A stretch of 64,000 nucleotides of DNA. Source: Siphonodentalium dalli. Its lineage: Eukaryota; Mollusca; Scaphopoda; Gadilida; Siphonodentaliidae. Shown here piece by piece: positions 11,817 through 24,004 of this stretch. The position numbers and the translations under genes were made by a program. The notes under the pieces were generated by a model. The model did no database searches. It had not been told where the DNA came from and worked only from the letters and a program-made list of their open reading frames with translations. Where the stretch lies: assembly GCA_032622095.1 (NCBI GenBank), contig CP136069.1:86760958-86824957 (forward strand), written 5' to 3'. The number at the start of each line of letters is the position of its first letter. The first letter of the stretch is position 1.

Positions 11817-12791
11817 AGGCCCACTTAATTTTCGAACCCCCAGATTACATTATATAAAATATATGCCATATTTATATATACCATTTGAAACAGGAAGCTC
11901 CAAAACATTGTATTATCAACTTATCCGTTGTAATAAAGTGTGGACATGTTGTTTTTGTTGAGTTGCCAACGCGTTTTGTCATCAAGATTGAAGTAAAAAT
12001 CAGTATTATTTTCTATGCAGGGGGAATAACTCTATATATTAAAGATAGAGTTATTCCCCTTCCATTGAAAAAGTTTGAATTCTGTTGCATTCTGGGTGCC
12101 AGAGGGGGGAAGTCTTCAGCAGTTTTTTATTTCTATGTGGGCATCTTCTGAGACACAGATGTTTCAAATAGTGAATTATAGTATTTTAATCATATTTTAT
12201 GGCATAGATTGTTATCAAAACCGTATATCAAGTCACTATAAAACAAGAGCATCGCTAGGGCGTGGCAAAATATGCCCTTTAGCCATTTCGAATGGTACTA
12301 TCGCAAAATAAGATAATACTTTGAGCTTACATTTGAAGAAAATCTGATATACCCCTAATTTCAATGCCAAGTCGAAAAATGGCTATAACTCATTTAAAAA
12401 TAATTCGACAGAACCTATATTCAAACTTGGCCTGTAGTTTTAGCTGGGAAATACACATACCAACTTTGGTTCAGATCAAATAATCCAAACTGGAGTTATC
12501 GGTCGGAAACAAAAAATGTTAACAGACGATCAAATTCTAAGTCGAAAAAGGGCCGTAACTCATGTAAAAATAATTGGACGGAATCCATATTCGAACTTGG
12601 CCTGTATCTTTAGCTGGGAAATACACAAACAAACTTTGGTTCAGATCAAATAATCCAAACTGGAGTTATCGATCGGAAACCAAAAATGTTAACGGACGGA
12701 CAGACAGACGGACGGACTGATAACATAATACGACCTTTTTTCAAAAAGGGCGTATAAAAAATAATCGGTGACTCGAAAATTAAGTGGGCCT
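11817..12791. mobile_element. TTAA-flanked element, family E, copy 1 (with inner insertion)
   Basis: Ends are AGGCCCACTTAATTTTCGA and its inverted counterpart TCGAAAATTAAGTGGGCCT, flanked by TTAA (11813-11816 and 12792-12795). Compared with copy 2 next door it holds an extra block of about 515 bp (12243-12757). The right TTAA is shared with copy 2. Confidence 0.8.
12243..12757. repeat. Insertion of a 'GGGCCATAACTC'-type repeat inside family E copy
   Basis: Begins ACAAGAGCATCGCTAGGGCG and ends near AAAAAGGGCGTATAAAAA. It has two tandem modules containing AGTCGAAAAA(A/G)GGC and 'TTTGGTTCAGATCAAATAAT', then a GACGGACAGACAGACGGACGG tail-like tract. Such modules are common in bivalve genomes (general knowledge). 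It is absent from the neighbouring family E copy, so it is a later insertion. Confidence 0.6.
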
Positions 12792-12795
12792 TTAA

Positions 12796-13262
12796 AGGAC
12801 CATTTAATTTTTGAAACCCCAATTCACATTATGTAAAATATATGCCATACTAGTATTATTTACCATTTGAAAGAGTAAGCTCCAAAACATTGTATTTTCA
12901 ACTTATTCGATGTCATAAACTGTGAACAGGTTGTTTTTATTGAGGAACTGGCATCTGTTTTGTGGTCATGTTTATGCACAAAGTCAATTATTTTCAATGC
13001 AAGGGGAATAACTCTATATATTTCATTGAAAATACATCTTCAGTTTATATTCTGTTGCATTCTGGGAGCCAAAAGGGGGGGGGAATTATTAAATTATTTC
13101 AGCTATTTTCTATTACTCTATGGAAACCTTACGAGACACAGACATTCCAATTGGTGATTAATTATAGTATTTGAATCATATTTTATGGCATAGATTGTTA
13201 TTAAAACCGTATATCAAGGCATTATAAAAAAAAAATTGGTCACTCAAAAATTAAGTGGGCCT
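12796..13262. mobile_element. TTAA-flanked element, family E, copy 2
   Basis: 467 bp between TTAA (12792-12795, shared with copy 1) and TTAA (13263-13266); ends AGGACCATTTAATTTTTGA and CAAAAATTAAGTGGGCCT. Same orientation as copy 1. Internal text closely matches copy 1 outside the inner insertion. Confidence 0.8.
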
Positions 13263-13699
13263 TTAAGTAGACAGGTAACAGAATTCTCTTAAATCTAAAT
13301 CAGCCCAGAAAAACTAAGCCAGCATATAAAAACAAGATTACATGTATCTACATGGAAAAAATGAAAAAAACAATTTTATACAAATAAATGTCATTGACTA
13401 TGAATTTAGATCACAATGATCTTGATGAAAAGACAAACTAAATATAAATATTTACATAGCCGATCTGTGTTACACTAAATCCTGTTCAGTAATTGGTCAA
13501 CAGCCAATTGGATCAGCCGTTTCGTACCCCCAAAAACACAGACCATAAAAATGAACAAAACATGGTTGACCTAATCTGACCTAATCACTATAAGCGGTCA
13601 TCAGAATAATTTGGCGTACTTTTAAAAGTTCAGCCGAATTGCATCTGAAGCCAGTTATCGTTGCTAAGTGCTTGGAAATCTTATAATGTAAATGTCAAC

Positions 13700-14670
13700 A
13701 GCTATCACAAATTTCATAATGATCTGACCGCAAGTATGACCAGCAGCCCATGCCAAACAATTTAGTCATGCAAAGAGTCAAATTCAAGATGGCTGCCGGT
13801 GGCCACGTTTTATAGCAGAATAGCCCCAAAACGACTTGTTCCCATCTACATATCAACATTATCATCCATGACACATTTCATGATGATCCAACCAAAGGCA
13901 AGATCTGTAGCCCATGCCATTCCAAAGTATTTAGTCATGCAAAGAGTTAAATCCATGATGGCTGCTGGCAGCCATGTTTGATGGCCGAATGACCCCAAAA
14001 TGACTCGTTCCCAACTACATGTCAATATTAACATCCACGACAAATTTCATGATAATCAGACGAACACTCCAGGCTGTAGCCTGTGCTAATGGATTGAATT
14101 TAAAAATCCAAGATGGCTGCCGGCGGCCATGTTATTTGCCGAGTGACCCTAAGATGACTCGTTTCCCATCTGCATATCAATATCAACATCCATGACAAAT
14201 TTCATAAAGATCTGACCAAAGGTACGACTTATTATTATAGCCCGTGCCAAAGGATTTAGTCATGCGAAGGATAAATTCCAAGATGGCTGCCGGTGACCAT
14301 GTTGTATGGGCAAATGATCAAAAAATGACTCGTTCCCATCTACGTTTCGACATTAATATCCACTACAAATTTCATGAGGATCAGACGAACAATTTGGCCT
14401 GTAGCCCATGCTAATGGATTGAATTTTGAAATCCAAGATGGCCAATGGCAGCCATGTTTTTTGGCCGATTGACCCCAAAATGACTCGTTCCCATCTACAA
14501 GTCAATGTCAACAGCCATCACAAATTTCATAATGATCTGACTAAAGGTACGACCTGTAGCCCATGCTAATGGAAATTGTTGATGGACGTCTCCACACTCA
14601 TGCACGGACGACAGATACCAACACATGGCAATAGTTAAACTTTACAAAGTAAAGTTGAGCTAAAAATGTG
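13700..14670. repeat. Satellite-like array 1 ('AAGATGGCTGCCGG' units)
   Basis: About six head-to-tail units of roughly 165 bp, each reading in order 'AAGATGGCTGCCGGCGGCCA', 'ACTCGTTCCCATCTACATGT', 'ACAAATTTCATAATGATC', and 'GATTTAGTCATGCAAAGAGT'. The array ends in a distinct module (14578-14670) containing 'ACAAAGTAAAGTTGAGCTAA'. The same module closes the array at 35310-36765, so the arrays are probably the body of one transposable element family rather than true centromeric satellite. Confidence 0.75.
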
Positions 14671-16530
14671 CTGCATGAGCGCGTCTCAAATTCTTGGCAG
14701 ATTTTGTGAAAATAAATAAGAACAAATGCAGCTTTTTATGGGAATAAATCATCAAAAAGCTATATAAATATAAGAAATGAATGCAGTGGTTCCATGTGTT
14801 ATTGAGGATACGGCGCTGCATGTGGCTGTTGGGGGCACATTGGTTAACAGGCTCACACAAGTTTGTTGCCATGCGATGTGAACCAGAGGTGCAAGTTGTT
14901 ACTTGTGCATGTCATAGATTGTCATTTATAGATTGTAGCTTAATTGTAGTTTACTGACATTTAGGTTGACATATTACTTTATTTAATTGAACAAATAAGG
15001 GATTTAGGAGAGAATACCTCATAATAGTGCAGACCCTTTCCAGTTGTGTAGATGTTGACATCAAGAACTTAAACTTGTAAACATAATCGGTCTGTATTGT
15101 TCAGGGAGAAGATTAATTATTTTATTGAACAATATGAAGCAAAAATAAACCAAATTGAATTTCAAAGAAAAGTAGAAAATAAACGAGAGGCCGATCACGA
15201 TCGGCAGATGTTTAACCCATACCCCGGCGATAGCTATAACTGATAATTTATCAAAGATATTATCACAGGTATCCATATATCAGCACCATCTTGAATTCAA
15301 TAGCTCAAATAATTTGTCTTAAGAAGGAGTTAAAGTATTTGGGGTTGCGGAGGGGGGGGGGGGGGTGTTTTAAATCTAATAAATCTGTCCTTATTCATCC
15401 AAGGACCTGTCTATGTGAGATCCAATGGTTTAGTTATTTCTGAGGATACGTTTATAAGTTGAAGTTAACTCAATGGAAGCAAAACTATTAAATATCTATC
15501 TCTGCCACTTTTGACCTACCAGCTATTCAAATCTCATTCACTTCTAAAGAGAAATTATAATTAGTTGACAAGCCAGACTGCTTAGAACATGTGAGATTCC
15601 ATCTCATATTTAATTTGAACTTTAATGACACCCCCACCCCCATTCTTCCCAGTTGTTATTTGTTTATCAACCATGTCAAAAATGCATGTAGTTTATACAA
15701 TGCAAAAGTGTTATATATATATTAATGTTATACAGCCATTATATGATGAGGATGCTGGCCCCTATGACCCCTAAATCGAAAAGATTACCATAGTTAATAT
15801 AAAGGAAAGTAAGTAGCACTCAATCAAATGCTTTCAAGACATAACAATATTTTACAAGTATCTTGGAGACTAAAACACATAACCTTCACTGTTAATATTT
15901 TAAGTGCTCTGTGGCCCCCAAAATTCAGTCAACCATGACAATATGAACAGATGGGAAAATAAGGTTCCTGGCAATATTAACATCATCTGCCATATTGATT
16001 TTCAAAATAATGCATCACCTATAATCTGTAAGCATATTCAATTGGTGTCTTATTGAGTGTTCATTAACTAATGTTGGAAACTTGGAAAGGGTTAATTATT
16101 TTCTAAGCATATCAATGGAATATAGAAGACAATTATATAGGTCAGGGGTCCATTATCAGACAGCCTGTAATGAAATTTCAAAATAGGATAAACATGAGTC
16201 TCATGTCATTTGTCAAATTTGACATATGATAAACAATTAGCTGTTTATCTTGGTCTCCATCTAACCACTGGCCATAGCTCTGTAGCATATGTCATTACTC
16301 ATTTCATTTCATTTGATGCAACTATTGCAATAAGATAATAAAATCTTCATATTTTCAATACAGGGCATCATACCTAAGTAATGGTATAAAACTATCAAAA
16401 TACATGTAGAATGTTCATTTATAACCCTGGTTCAAGAGTATACGGGTTATTTAATCAAGAGCAAAATCCATACAAAGGAAGAGTGAGCTGAGGAAAACCT
16501 AGGTAAGACATATCAGGTAAATCAGGGTAA
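14671..16530. other. No gene seen
   Basis: AT-rich non-coding DNA with a poly-G run near 15350-15365. No splice-bounded exon, inverted-repeat ends or RNA gene recognised. Confidence 0.4.
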
Positions 16531-16539
16531 ATCAGAAGA

Positions 16540-17660
16540 AAAGTATTTGAATTATTGAATCGGTAAGAAAGGGTAAATTATTTCTAAACCGATCAACCAA
16601 TCAAAACCAAAAACTATACAGGTGAGGCAAATGTCATCATAATTAAACCTGAATATAAAATATGAACACAATCGGACAAACCAAAGACCTATGTGGGAGT
16701 TAATAAGCTCTAGGCCAGTACAGTGAGCTGTGAGATCAGACAGATTAATAGCACATCAAATTGGACTGTGAGACTTTATAAAAATAAACTAACACTGCAG
16801 AACCCAGATTCTGACAGCCAAGCTCCATCAATCACTTATTGCCAGTGCTGTTTGTCTGCCTGGACAAGCAAGAGGGAATGTTATCATTATATTTCTAATA
16901 GAGTTGTCCACCACTCCACCATATAGATTTAACCAGTGTATTACATGTAACTACATTATCAGTTACTTGAATTATAAAGGGCCATAACTCTGTTAAAATA
17001 TATCGGATCAAACCCAAATTTGAACTTGATCTGTATTTTGGGGTGAGGACCACATGTACCAAATTTGTTGTTGATCAGATGAAAAATGTTTTGAGTCATA
17101 GCAGCTTGCGTGAATTCTAAGTAAACATAAGAGTGAAAAGGGTTAATTAATAATACCAAAAACCATACATATGAAGACCATGCTAAGAAAAACCTAGGTA
17201 AGAAATATGAGGCAGATCAGAAGAAATATGTTCAACTTATTGCATTGGATAGCATGTGTGTGAAGGGTTAATTATTCTCTAAACTGATCAACTAATCGAT
17301 ACCAAAAACTATACAGGTGAGGGGTGTGTCATCATAAACTTACATATCAAATATGAAAGCAATCGGACAAAAAATACTTTGGTTATAGCATCGGATAGCT
17401 CATGCCTATGTGCGGATGTAAAGTGTTAATAATTTCTAAACCGATCAACCGATCGATACCAAAAACTATACAGGTGAGGAGTGTGTCTCATCGTAAACAT
17501 GTACATAAAATTTGAACACGATCCAATACAAAATATTCGAGAAATCGAATCGGATAGCAAGTGTCTACGGACAGACGGACGGACAGACGGCTCGACAGAC
17601 GGCACGACAGACGGACGGACGAACGATGGATGGTTGATCCGGACGTCGGCATTATGTGTA
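16540..17660. repeat. Diverged tandem units with GACGGACGG tail
   Basis: Repeated units share 'TTCTAAACCGATCAACC', 'ATACCAAAAACTATACAGGT' and 'ACACAATCGGACAAA' text (near 16585, 17130, 17285, 17440). They end in a tract of GACGGACGGACAGACGG copies (17565-17625). 16975-17110 contains the 'GGGCCATAACTCTGTT' module also seen at 25060-25330 and 57480-57935. Confidence 0.55.
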
Positions 17661-17717
17661 CCATACATGGTATGGGTACACATAAAAATATATATATATA
17701 TATATGAAAGATATTAA

Positions 17718-18150
17718 AAGCCCACTTAATTTTTGAACGCCCAGATCACATTATATACAACATATTCCATTTTATATACCATTTGGAAGAGGAACCAAAA
17801 ATATATATATTCTACAGGAATACGGAACAGCTGTGGCCTAAGAGTATCCACAAAGTGACAGAGATTCTCAGATACACACAAAGACTTCGCCCGTTATTTA
17901 CCCCAGAATTCACAACTAAGAAATAGAGTTATTCCCCTTCCATTAAGAATAATAGACTGGGCGTCCAGACCAGATCGAAATTAAGCACAGAACATACTTC
18001 GGGACCTTGACAAAAATAACATGTTCACAGTTTAATTGACCAAATAAAAGTTGATAATACAATGTTTTGGAGCTTCATCGTTCAAACGGTATATAATATG
18101 GAGTATATTGCATATAATGTGAACTGGGGATTCAAAAATTAAGTAGGCCT
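17718..18150. mobile_element. TTAA-flanked element, family E, copy 3
   Basis: Left end AAGCCCACTTAATTTTTGA after TTAA (17714-17717); right end CAAAAATTAAGTAGGCCT followed by a mutated TTAC. The internal sequence corresponds to copies 1 and 2 but is more diverged and partly inverted in the middle. Confidence 0.7.
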
Positions 18151-18308
18151 TTACAGTGATTGATCACAGGGGTCCATAAATGTTTTTTTTAATTTTAATG
18201 TTCCCGGACACCTGTGAGGTGTACATAACTCAATAAATTAATGTCAGATTACAATAAATCAATGTCAGAATAATCAGCCTGGTTGTTCTTAAAAAGAAGA
18301 TGTTTTAA

Positions 18309-18430
18309 CCCTTTCAGTGCCAGGTCCGATTTTTGTATCAACCCATATACCCTGTGCCAATGCATTCTCTTATATATGCGAGTCGACCATAGGTCGCCTC
18401 GCATATATAAGAGAATGCATTGGCCTAACA
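18309..18430. mobile_element. Chimeric TTAA-type MITE (family C end joined to family B hairpin)
   Basis: Begins after TTAA (18305-18308) with CCCTTTCAGTGCCAGGTCCG, the end of family C (intact copy at 28879-28979). At 18357 it switches abruptly to a complete family B hairpin (CCAATGCATTCTCTTATATA and its complement). No right TTAA end is found. Confidence 0.65.
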
Positions 18431-18666
18431 ATTTTTCATCATTTGTTATTATTTTTTACAATTTTTTACAATTTTAATAAAAAAAAATTATATTCTTTAA
18501 CAGACTTATTTTGTAGGTTTAGTGCCAGGGAATCTTACAGTTTTCATGGGCATCAAAATTATTACTATGAATACTTGGTGATAGTTTTGAGTTATAACAT
18601 GCCCCTAAGGTTTTATCCTCTAATAGTCACAACCATTAAAATTGCCATAAACAGAAAGAACATTAA

Positions 18667-19111
18667 AGATGCATAATCTGATTTAACGCTCCCAAATTAC
18701 TATTCTTTGGCTTCGGGGGTAAACAATATTTGATTCAAGTCAAGGAACCCACCCTTCTAAGATCAGAGTGATCAGATATCAATTTTTTTAATTTGTAATT
18801 TCTCGAGATGTGCAATTTTTACAGCCTGGTAAATAGTCGTCAAACCGACGGTCTCGGACAAAATTACAGATGAAGATGGATAACTCTAAAATCAAGAGGC
18901 TCTGGATGTCAGCAATTTGACAATCCAGTCAGATTTCGTTGAACAAAATGTTGATAAATAACACGTTTTGGGCAATTTTATACTATAGTTGACTGTGTTT
19001 AGCATTACTTTTGGGCTACTAACTGATTCTGATAACTGAAACGGCATTTCATAAATGTTTTTGTTGTTGGTATCTGATGATATGGGGACCATCAAATCTG
19101 ATTGAGTACCT
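18667..19111. mobile_element. TTAA-flanked MITE, family O, copy 1
   Basis: Lies between TTAA (18663-18666) and TTAA (19112-19115). Starts AGATGCATAATCTGATTTAA and ends near TTGAGTACCT. A matching copy with clearer ends is at 58194-58624; both share 'AATTACTATT', 'TTTGGCTTC' and 'CAAAATGTTGATA' text in the same order. Confidence 0.7.
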
Positions 19112-19489
19112 TTAAAATATAGACAGACTTTGTTCTTATACAAATCAAAAATATCTCGTAACTAGTATGTTATTGTCAAGGATGTACGCTTTGTTGTGTA
19201 AACACAAGCCAAAAATGTTACAGAACCTGACTTTTTATGCGATATTTATGATATAAGGTATGGTATAAGAACAAAATGTGTCTATATTTTTGTGTACTGT
19301 CTGTGTACACTACAATATCTTTCAATTTTTTTCATTAATAATGTGCAATATGAGATATTGAAATATTTTGTTGGTGAAACAAATGTGACATGACAAATGT
19401 GCTTTTCAATAATACACAGAAAGGTAGTTTTCCCTATAAACAAGCCCAACAAATGAGCAGATCTGAGATATTGTTATCTAATGCCTAAT

Positions 19490-21926
19490 CACCTCCTGTG
19501 AACCCGTCCTGTACAGCGAGGTAGCAGTGGTTGTGGTACTATGTAAATATGTTGGCAGTGGACCCCAATCACACCAGTAGCTTTTAGAAGATAGCAGTGG
19601 TGGTCCAGTCCAGTGGAGAGGTGGGTCCAGACCGGTCAAATCATTATAATATACCTTAAATGGAGGGAATTGTGTTAAATCTTACTTTAGTATACGTGTT
19701 TGTTACAGAAAGCATAAAGTTACTGCTGGGCAAGCTTGTATTAAACTCTGGATATCATATATAATACATTGTATGCATATTGTTGAAATGTGTTAAATAT
19801 TGCCAACTATAGGCTAGTGTATGGCGATTCGCGACCTATTATTATCATGACATATTATTTTCAACTATAACAACTGGTTATGCTGTATTTTAAACAAACG
19901 ACTGGTATGTAGAGTTACAGAATTACAAATGATTTATTTTAAACCATCTGCCAGCACTTAAGTCATGGAAAGTGTATACCATGTGACATCATCATGATTG
20001 AAAATAGTTACGTTTGCATATTTGCCTGATACATAGTCGCTAACTCAAGCACATGCCGATCAGGGTATTCTCTGGTGATGGTGGAATCCGTACCAGTTAA
20101 CCCCAGTGGGCCAGTAGCTAGGCAGACATCTACGCATTACAGCAGTTTGCGAACCAGTACAGTACTGAACCACCATGGGTGGACCGGTCCAAAGCGGTCC
20201 AATAACATCGGTCCATTCCGCATCCCTAGCCCATTCGTATGTGGATTTTATGAGGATGGGTTGTGTATTGGTGTTTCAATACTGGGAGTTCAGTCTTAAC
20301 CCCATGCACAAGGCAGGGGAGTATACTAACCTACTTCGAGCCATTGTCTGAGGAATATCTCACTCATATTCAGATATTGAACATGTATTAATAACAATAC
20401 TATAGGCATAACACAGTGTACTAATAGAATCTCCATTAGACTTAAAACCACCTACAGCTGTTACCATTTGATAGATTGCAACCACTGCAAGCAGTTTACC
20501 CTAACCACTGCGAGCAGGACCATTCAACAGTTTCTTTTATTTAAAATAAAGAGCAGTTAACTAAAAATGTATTACTTGCCATTCAGAATACAAGTATCTG
20601 GGAACAATTACTAATGAACTATTTGAATATTTTTTTTTTTCTCCAAAGATAATCAATATTTTCTTGTTAAAAATGGGATATAGGTAAGAACATAAATGGT
20701 GGAAAATCAATGTTATCTCTAAATGGGTGTTAACAAAAATGCAGTGTATCCTGCATAGGTTCTTTAGAAGATCACTAGGCTGCTAACATGTACTAAGATC
20801 TAGATAATTTGTCATTGCCGTGTGTTTCTACCATCCATGTGTGGCATTTGCTAAAAAATTTCTACCCAACTGTGCCCAGCAACCAGGATCTTAACCACCG
20901 CTACCTCACTGTTCAGGACCGGATCACAGGGGGTGTAGGGATCTGCGAATCGTGGATTTTGCATCGAATCGAATCTTGATATCGAATCTTCTTCCTGGTA
21001 TCGACATCAAATTGAATCTCGAATCGAATCAGCTAGTGATTAACATTGTTTACCAGTGTTTATTTTGGTGTCTCATGACAAAAAAAGACTGCAAAATTCA
21101 ATAGCTACATTATTTGATAAAGATTTGACACACTTGGACATGGGTACACCCTTCAGCTATATAATTGTTTCAGTCAGATACCAATTGTAGTTATCTGTTA
21201 AACTTTTCACCCCAGAATATATCAAACACCTACATCACAAATTCACAGTAATTATCTTCATGGAGGGGGTCTCAGAAAACAGACATAGATTACAAGTGTT
21301 AAAAGTTATCAACAAGATTAAATGGATTGAAACTTATGCAAGGCACTCGATTTCCCCGGGAAATAGAAACTGAAAGTAGAAAATTTCTAGGAATTCTGCC
21401 GGCAGTGTTGCAGACAACTGATCGCACATAATGACATCCATTTAAGAACGTAATAGACCGATTGTTCTAAGGTTTCTGTTCATTCCAATCTATGTTTTGT
21501 CGCCCATAACGGCAGCTGCGCGCAAACATTGAATTTTATTCATATAATCTGAATTGGATATCTGAAGTTCTAAACATAAGGTAATCAGTTGAGTTCCAAA
21601 TCTACCGATCACGCACAGTGTAGACAATTTATATAGTGTCGATACATATCACAAATATATGAGGCGATTGACCACCATCACGGGTTGCGATCGAAACACA
21701 TACTTTACATAATGCACGTCTATTCTGAACGGCATACATTCAAAATTACCTACGTTGGCAACATTGTGCTTCAATATTTTCAAGATGCAAATAACGAGAC
21801 AACACCAAAGTAACACCGATTCGAAAATATCAGAATCAGCGGACTGATTCGGTGTCGATCTCGAATCAGGTGCCCGATATCGACATCGAATCGAATCTCG
21901 AATATTCGCAGGTCCCTAAGGGGGTG
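19490..21926. mobile_element. Inverted-repeat element (CACCTCCTGTGA ends), carrying a nested hAT-like element
   Basis: The left end, CACCTCCTGTGAACCCGTCC, is matched in inverted orientation by 20880-20935 over about 45 bp at roughly 80% identity. The flanks show a CTAAT duplication (19485-19489 and 21927-21931) once the nested element at 20936-21918 is removed. About 1.45 kb without the insertion; no transposase ORF. The superfamily is unclear; CA-starting ends and a 5-bp duplication do not settle it. Confidence 0.65.
20936..21918. mobile_element. hAT-like non-autonomous element
   Basis: Starts TAGGGATCTGCGAAT and ends ATTCGCAGGTCCCTA, flanked by a perfect 8-bp duplication AGGGGGTG (20928-20935 and 21919-21926), the size made by hAT transposases. 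Subterminal regions are dense in ATCGAATCGAATC motifs on both sides. No ORF. Confidence 0.85.
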
Positions 21927-21931
21927 CTAAT

Positions 21932-22980
21932 ACAATATTGGGACTGGGTTTCTGTTTTAATTGATATAAAAATAAAAGATATTACCACTGTGTGAATCAA
22001 TATATGAGGTAGAGATGTCAGTTGTGTGAAATGTTTTATTCTTCAAATGTGTCGAAGCAAATTTCATTCATAGCCCTTGAAACTGGATGCAGCAATTATA
22101 AATTTCTTAGCACAATAACGGCTACATAAATAGTCCAAGTTTCTTTTGACTAAAACCAGCTTGTGATATTGTTGGTAGAGATGATAGTTGCAATCGAAGA
22201 TCAGACTCCTACGACGTTCAAGATTCGATTTGAAGTGAAATTCAATTACAACAATATTTACATAACCTAAACAGATTGCAAAACTCATTTGAACTCATCA
22301 AGAGACGTCAGCTTATACCCGACATTCCAGGCAGTAAACATGAAAGCATGGTCATATTGAAAGAAATTGTATGATGTAAATTAACCTCTTTGCTGCTAAA
22401 TGACATTATGACGTTATTACCATTTTCCAGTGGAAAAATATAATGGGAATATTACAAAATCCATAAAAGTGACTCAGTTGAAAGGCTATTATCGTTCACA
22501 ATCGTGGATCATCATACACTGTTTGAACTTCGAGTTCAAGATACAGTCATTCCGATGCACCAACCTCTGAGTTGAATTTATGAATAATGGCCTACTGCTA
22601 GTGTGCTGAAGTAGGTCTTATGGACCATATATCACTCATAGCGGTGAAGAGGTTAAAAAATACATACATCGCGAAGGGTCTAGTGCAACAAGTGATTAAC
22701 CCTTTCTATACTAAATGGATTCTCCAGTAGTCATTATTTGGTGCAATGGAATGTTAATATCCGAAATTGTTACTGGGGGAGGGGAAGCTGAACGTTGCCG
22801 ATTATTCTTTTCGTAAACATTGATAAACCAAATAATTGGCAAATAATAATTATGTGGGATTTTTATGTATATTTTAACATAACATTTAGATAAGACATCA
22901 TAACGACTGTGATATATCACTTTTTTTTTAGAAAAATACGCCTTATTGATCCATAGCATATTAAAATTAATTACAAATGA
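21932..22980. other. No gene seen
   Basis: Non-coding. A TTAACCCTTTCT end-like sequence occurs near 22698 without a partner. No credible exon on either strand. Confidence 0.35.
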
Positions 22981-23059
22981 CAAAAACTTCTGCCACTGGA
23001 TCTGGCTGGGCATTATACTATGTTGTATCAAGCCTCAGTTTAGTGTGCTTATCATTTGC

Positions 23060-23400
23060 AGGCTAGCATCACTTCATTCACCCTCTGGGGACCTCATTCT
23101 CCTCTGGAAAGTTTCTTTATTATCAAATTTCTATAGAGTCTTCTTTACATAGATTCTATTTCTTTTTTTATTTAGTTTCTCTATATCCCCAAATTGACAG
23201 ACAACACATTGCATAATCGAGGTTCCCAATGGGTGTACATCACAATATTCACCATCTGAGTCTATGTCTCCCATAGCATATGAGGCCATGCATCATGAGG
23301 ACCCCAGAGGGTACATTTGGTGATGCTAGCCCACTATGCGGGATAGCATCACTAAATTCACCTCTGGTGACCTCATTCTGCAAATTACAGGCAAACTAAA
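23060..23400. repeat. Family D inverted-repeat element, copy 1
   Basis: Family D has palindromic ends of the form GAATGAGGTCCCCAGAGGGT / ACCCTCTGGGGACCTCATTC followed by TAGTGATGCTA / TAGCATCACTA. Here such ends occur at 23060-23105 and, paired, at 23295-23390. Further copies are at 25977-26345, 26515-26614 plus 27742-28040, 52945-53035 and 55298-55692. Confidence 0.6.
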
Positions 23401-24004
23401 CTCAGACTTGATCTAAATCCAGCATTTAGATATCACAAGCTGATTTTAGTCACATGAAACTTGGACTATGGGTATATACACTCATTATCCATTTAATACA
23501 TGTATTACCACATACACCCATTATCCAGTCTCATTAAAATAAGACGACTGTACAAGCTACGCATTCGGCACTAAATAACCAGGAATGCCATTACTTCCAA
23601 GAAGTATTACGACAGTGTGTCAGCCAATCAAAACATTTAATGGTAAAGTGACGAAGCCAATCAGGTGATTATCGGAATTCCTATACAGAGACTGAGATTC
23701 CAGTGAAACTCGACACACAGCTCAAAATATTAACGTACTAAATTTTCTGTCACGTTGCTTATTTTGACAATGTTTACAAATATAGAGATTGCGGCAACTA
23801 ATTAAACATCAAAAAGTGTCTATGAGGAGTTCATTCCCAAATTGACCAATAATAATAGCAAGGAGAACAGAATAAAGTGTATCCAAGAATTTCAACAGTT
23901 AATACCATATTCACGAGGGTAATACGAATGATGTTGAAATCATTCATACTCTGGAACGCGTAGCTTGTTCAATTTTATAAGACTGCCATTATCCTTGACT
24001 ATCT
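23400..24004. other. Likely 3' UTR of the BTB-HTH gene
   Basis: Lies immediately downstream (minus strand) of the stop codon at 24005. The nearest plain AATAAA signals on the minus strand are at 23172-23167 and 23120-23115, about 830-890 bp past the stop. Extent is inferred. Confidence 0.3.
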
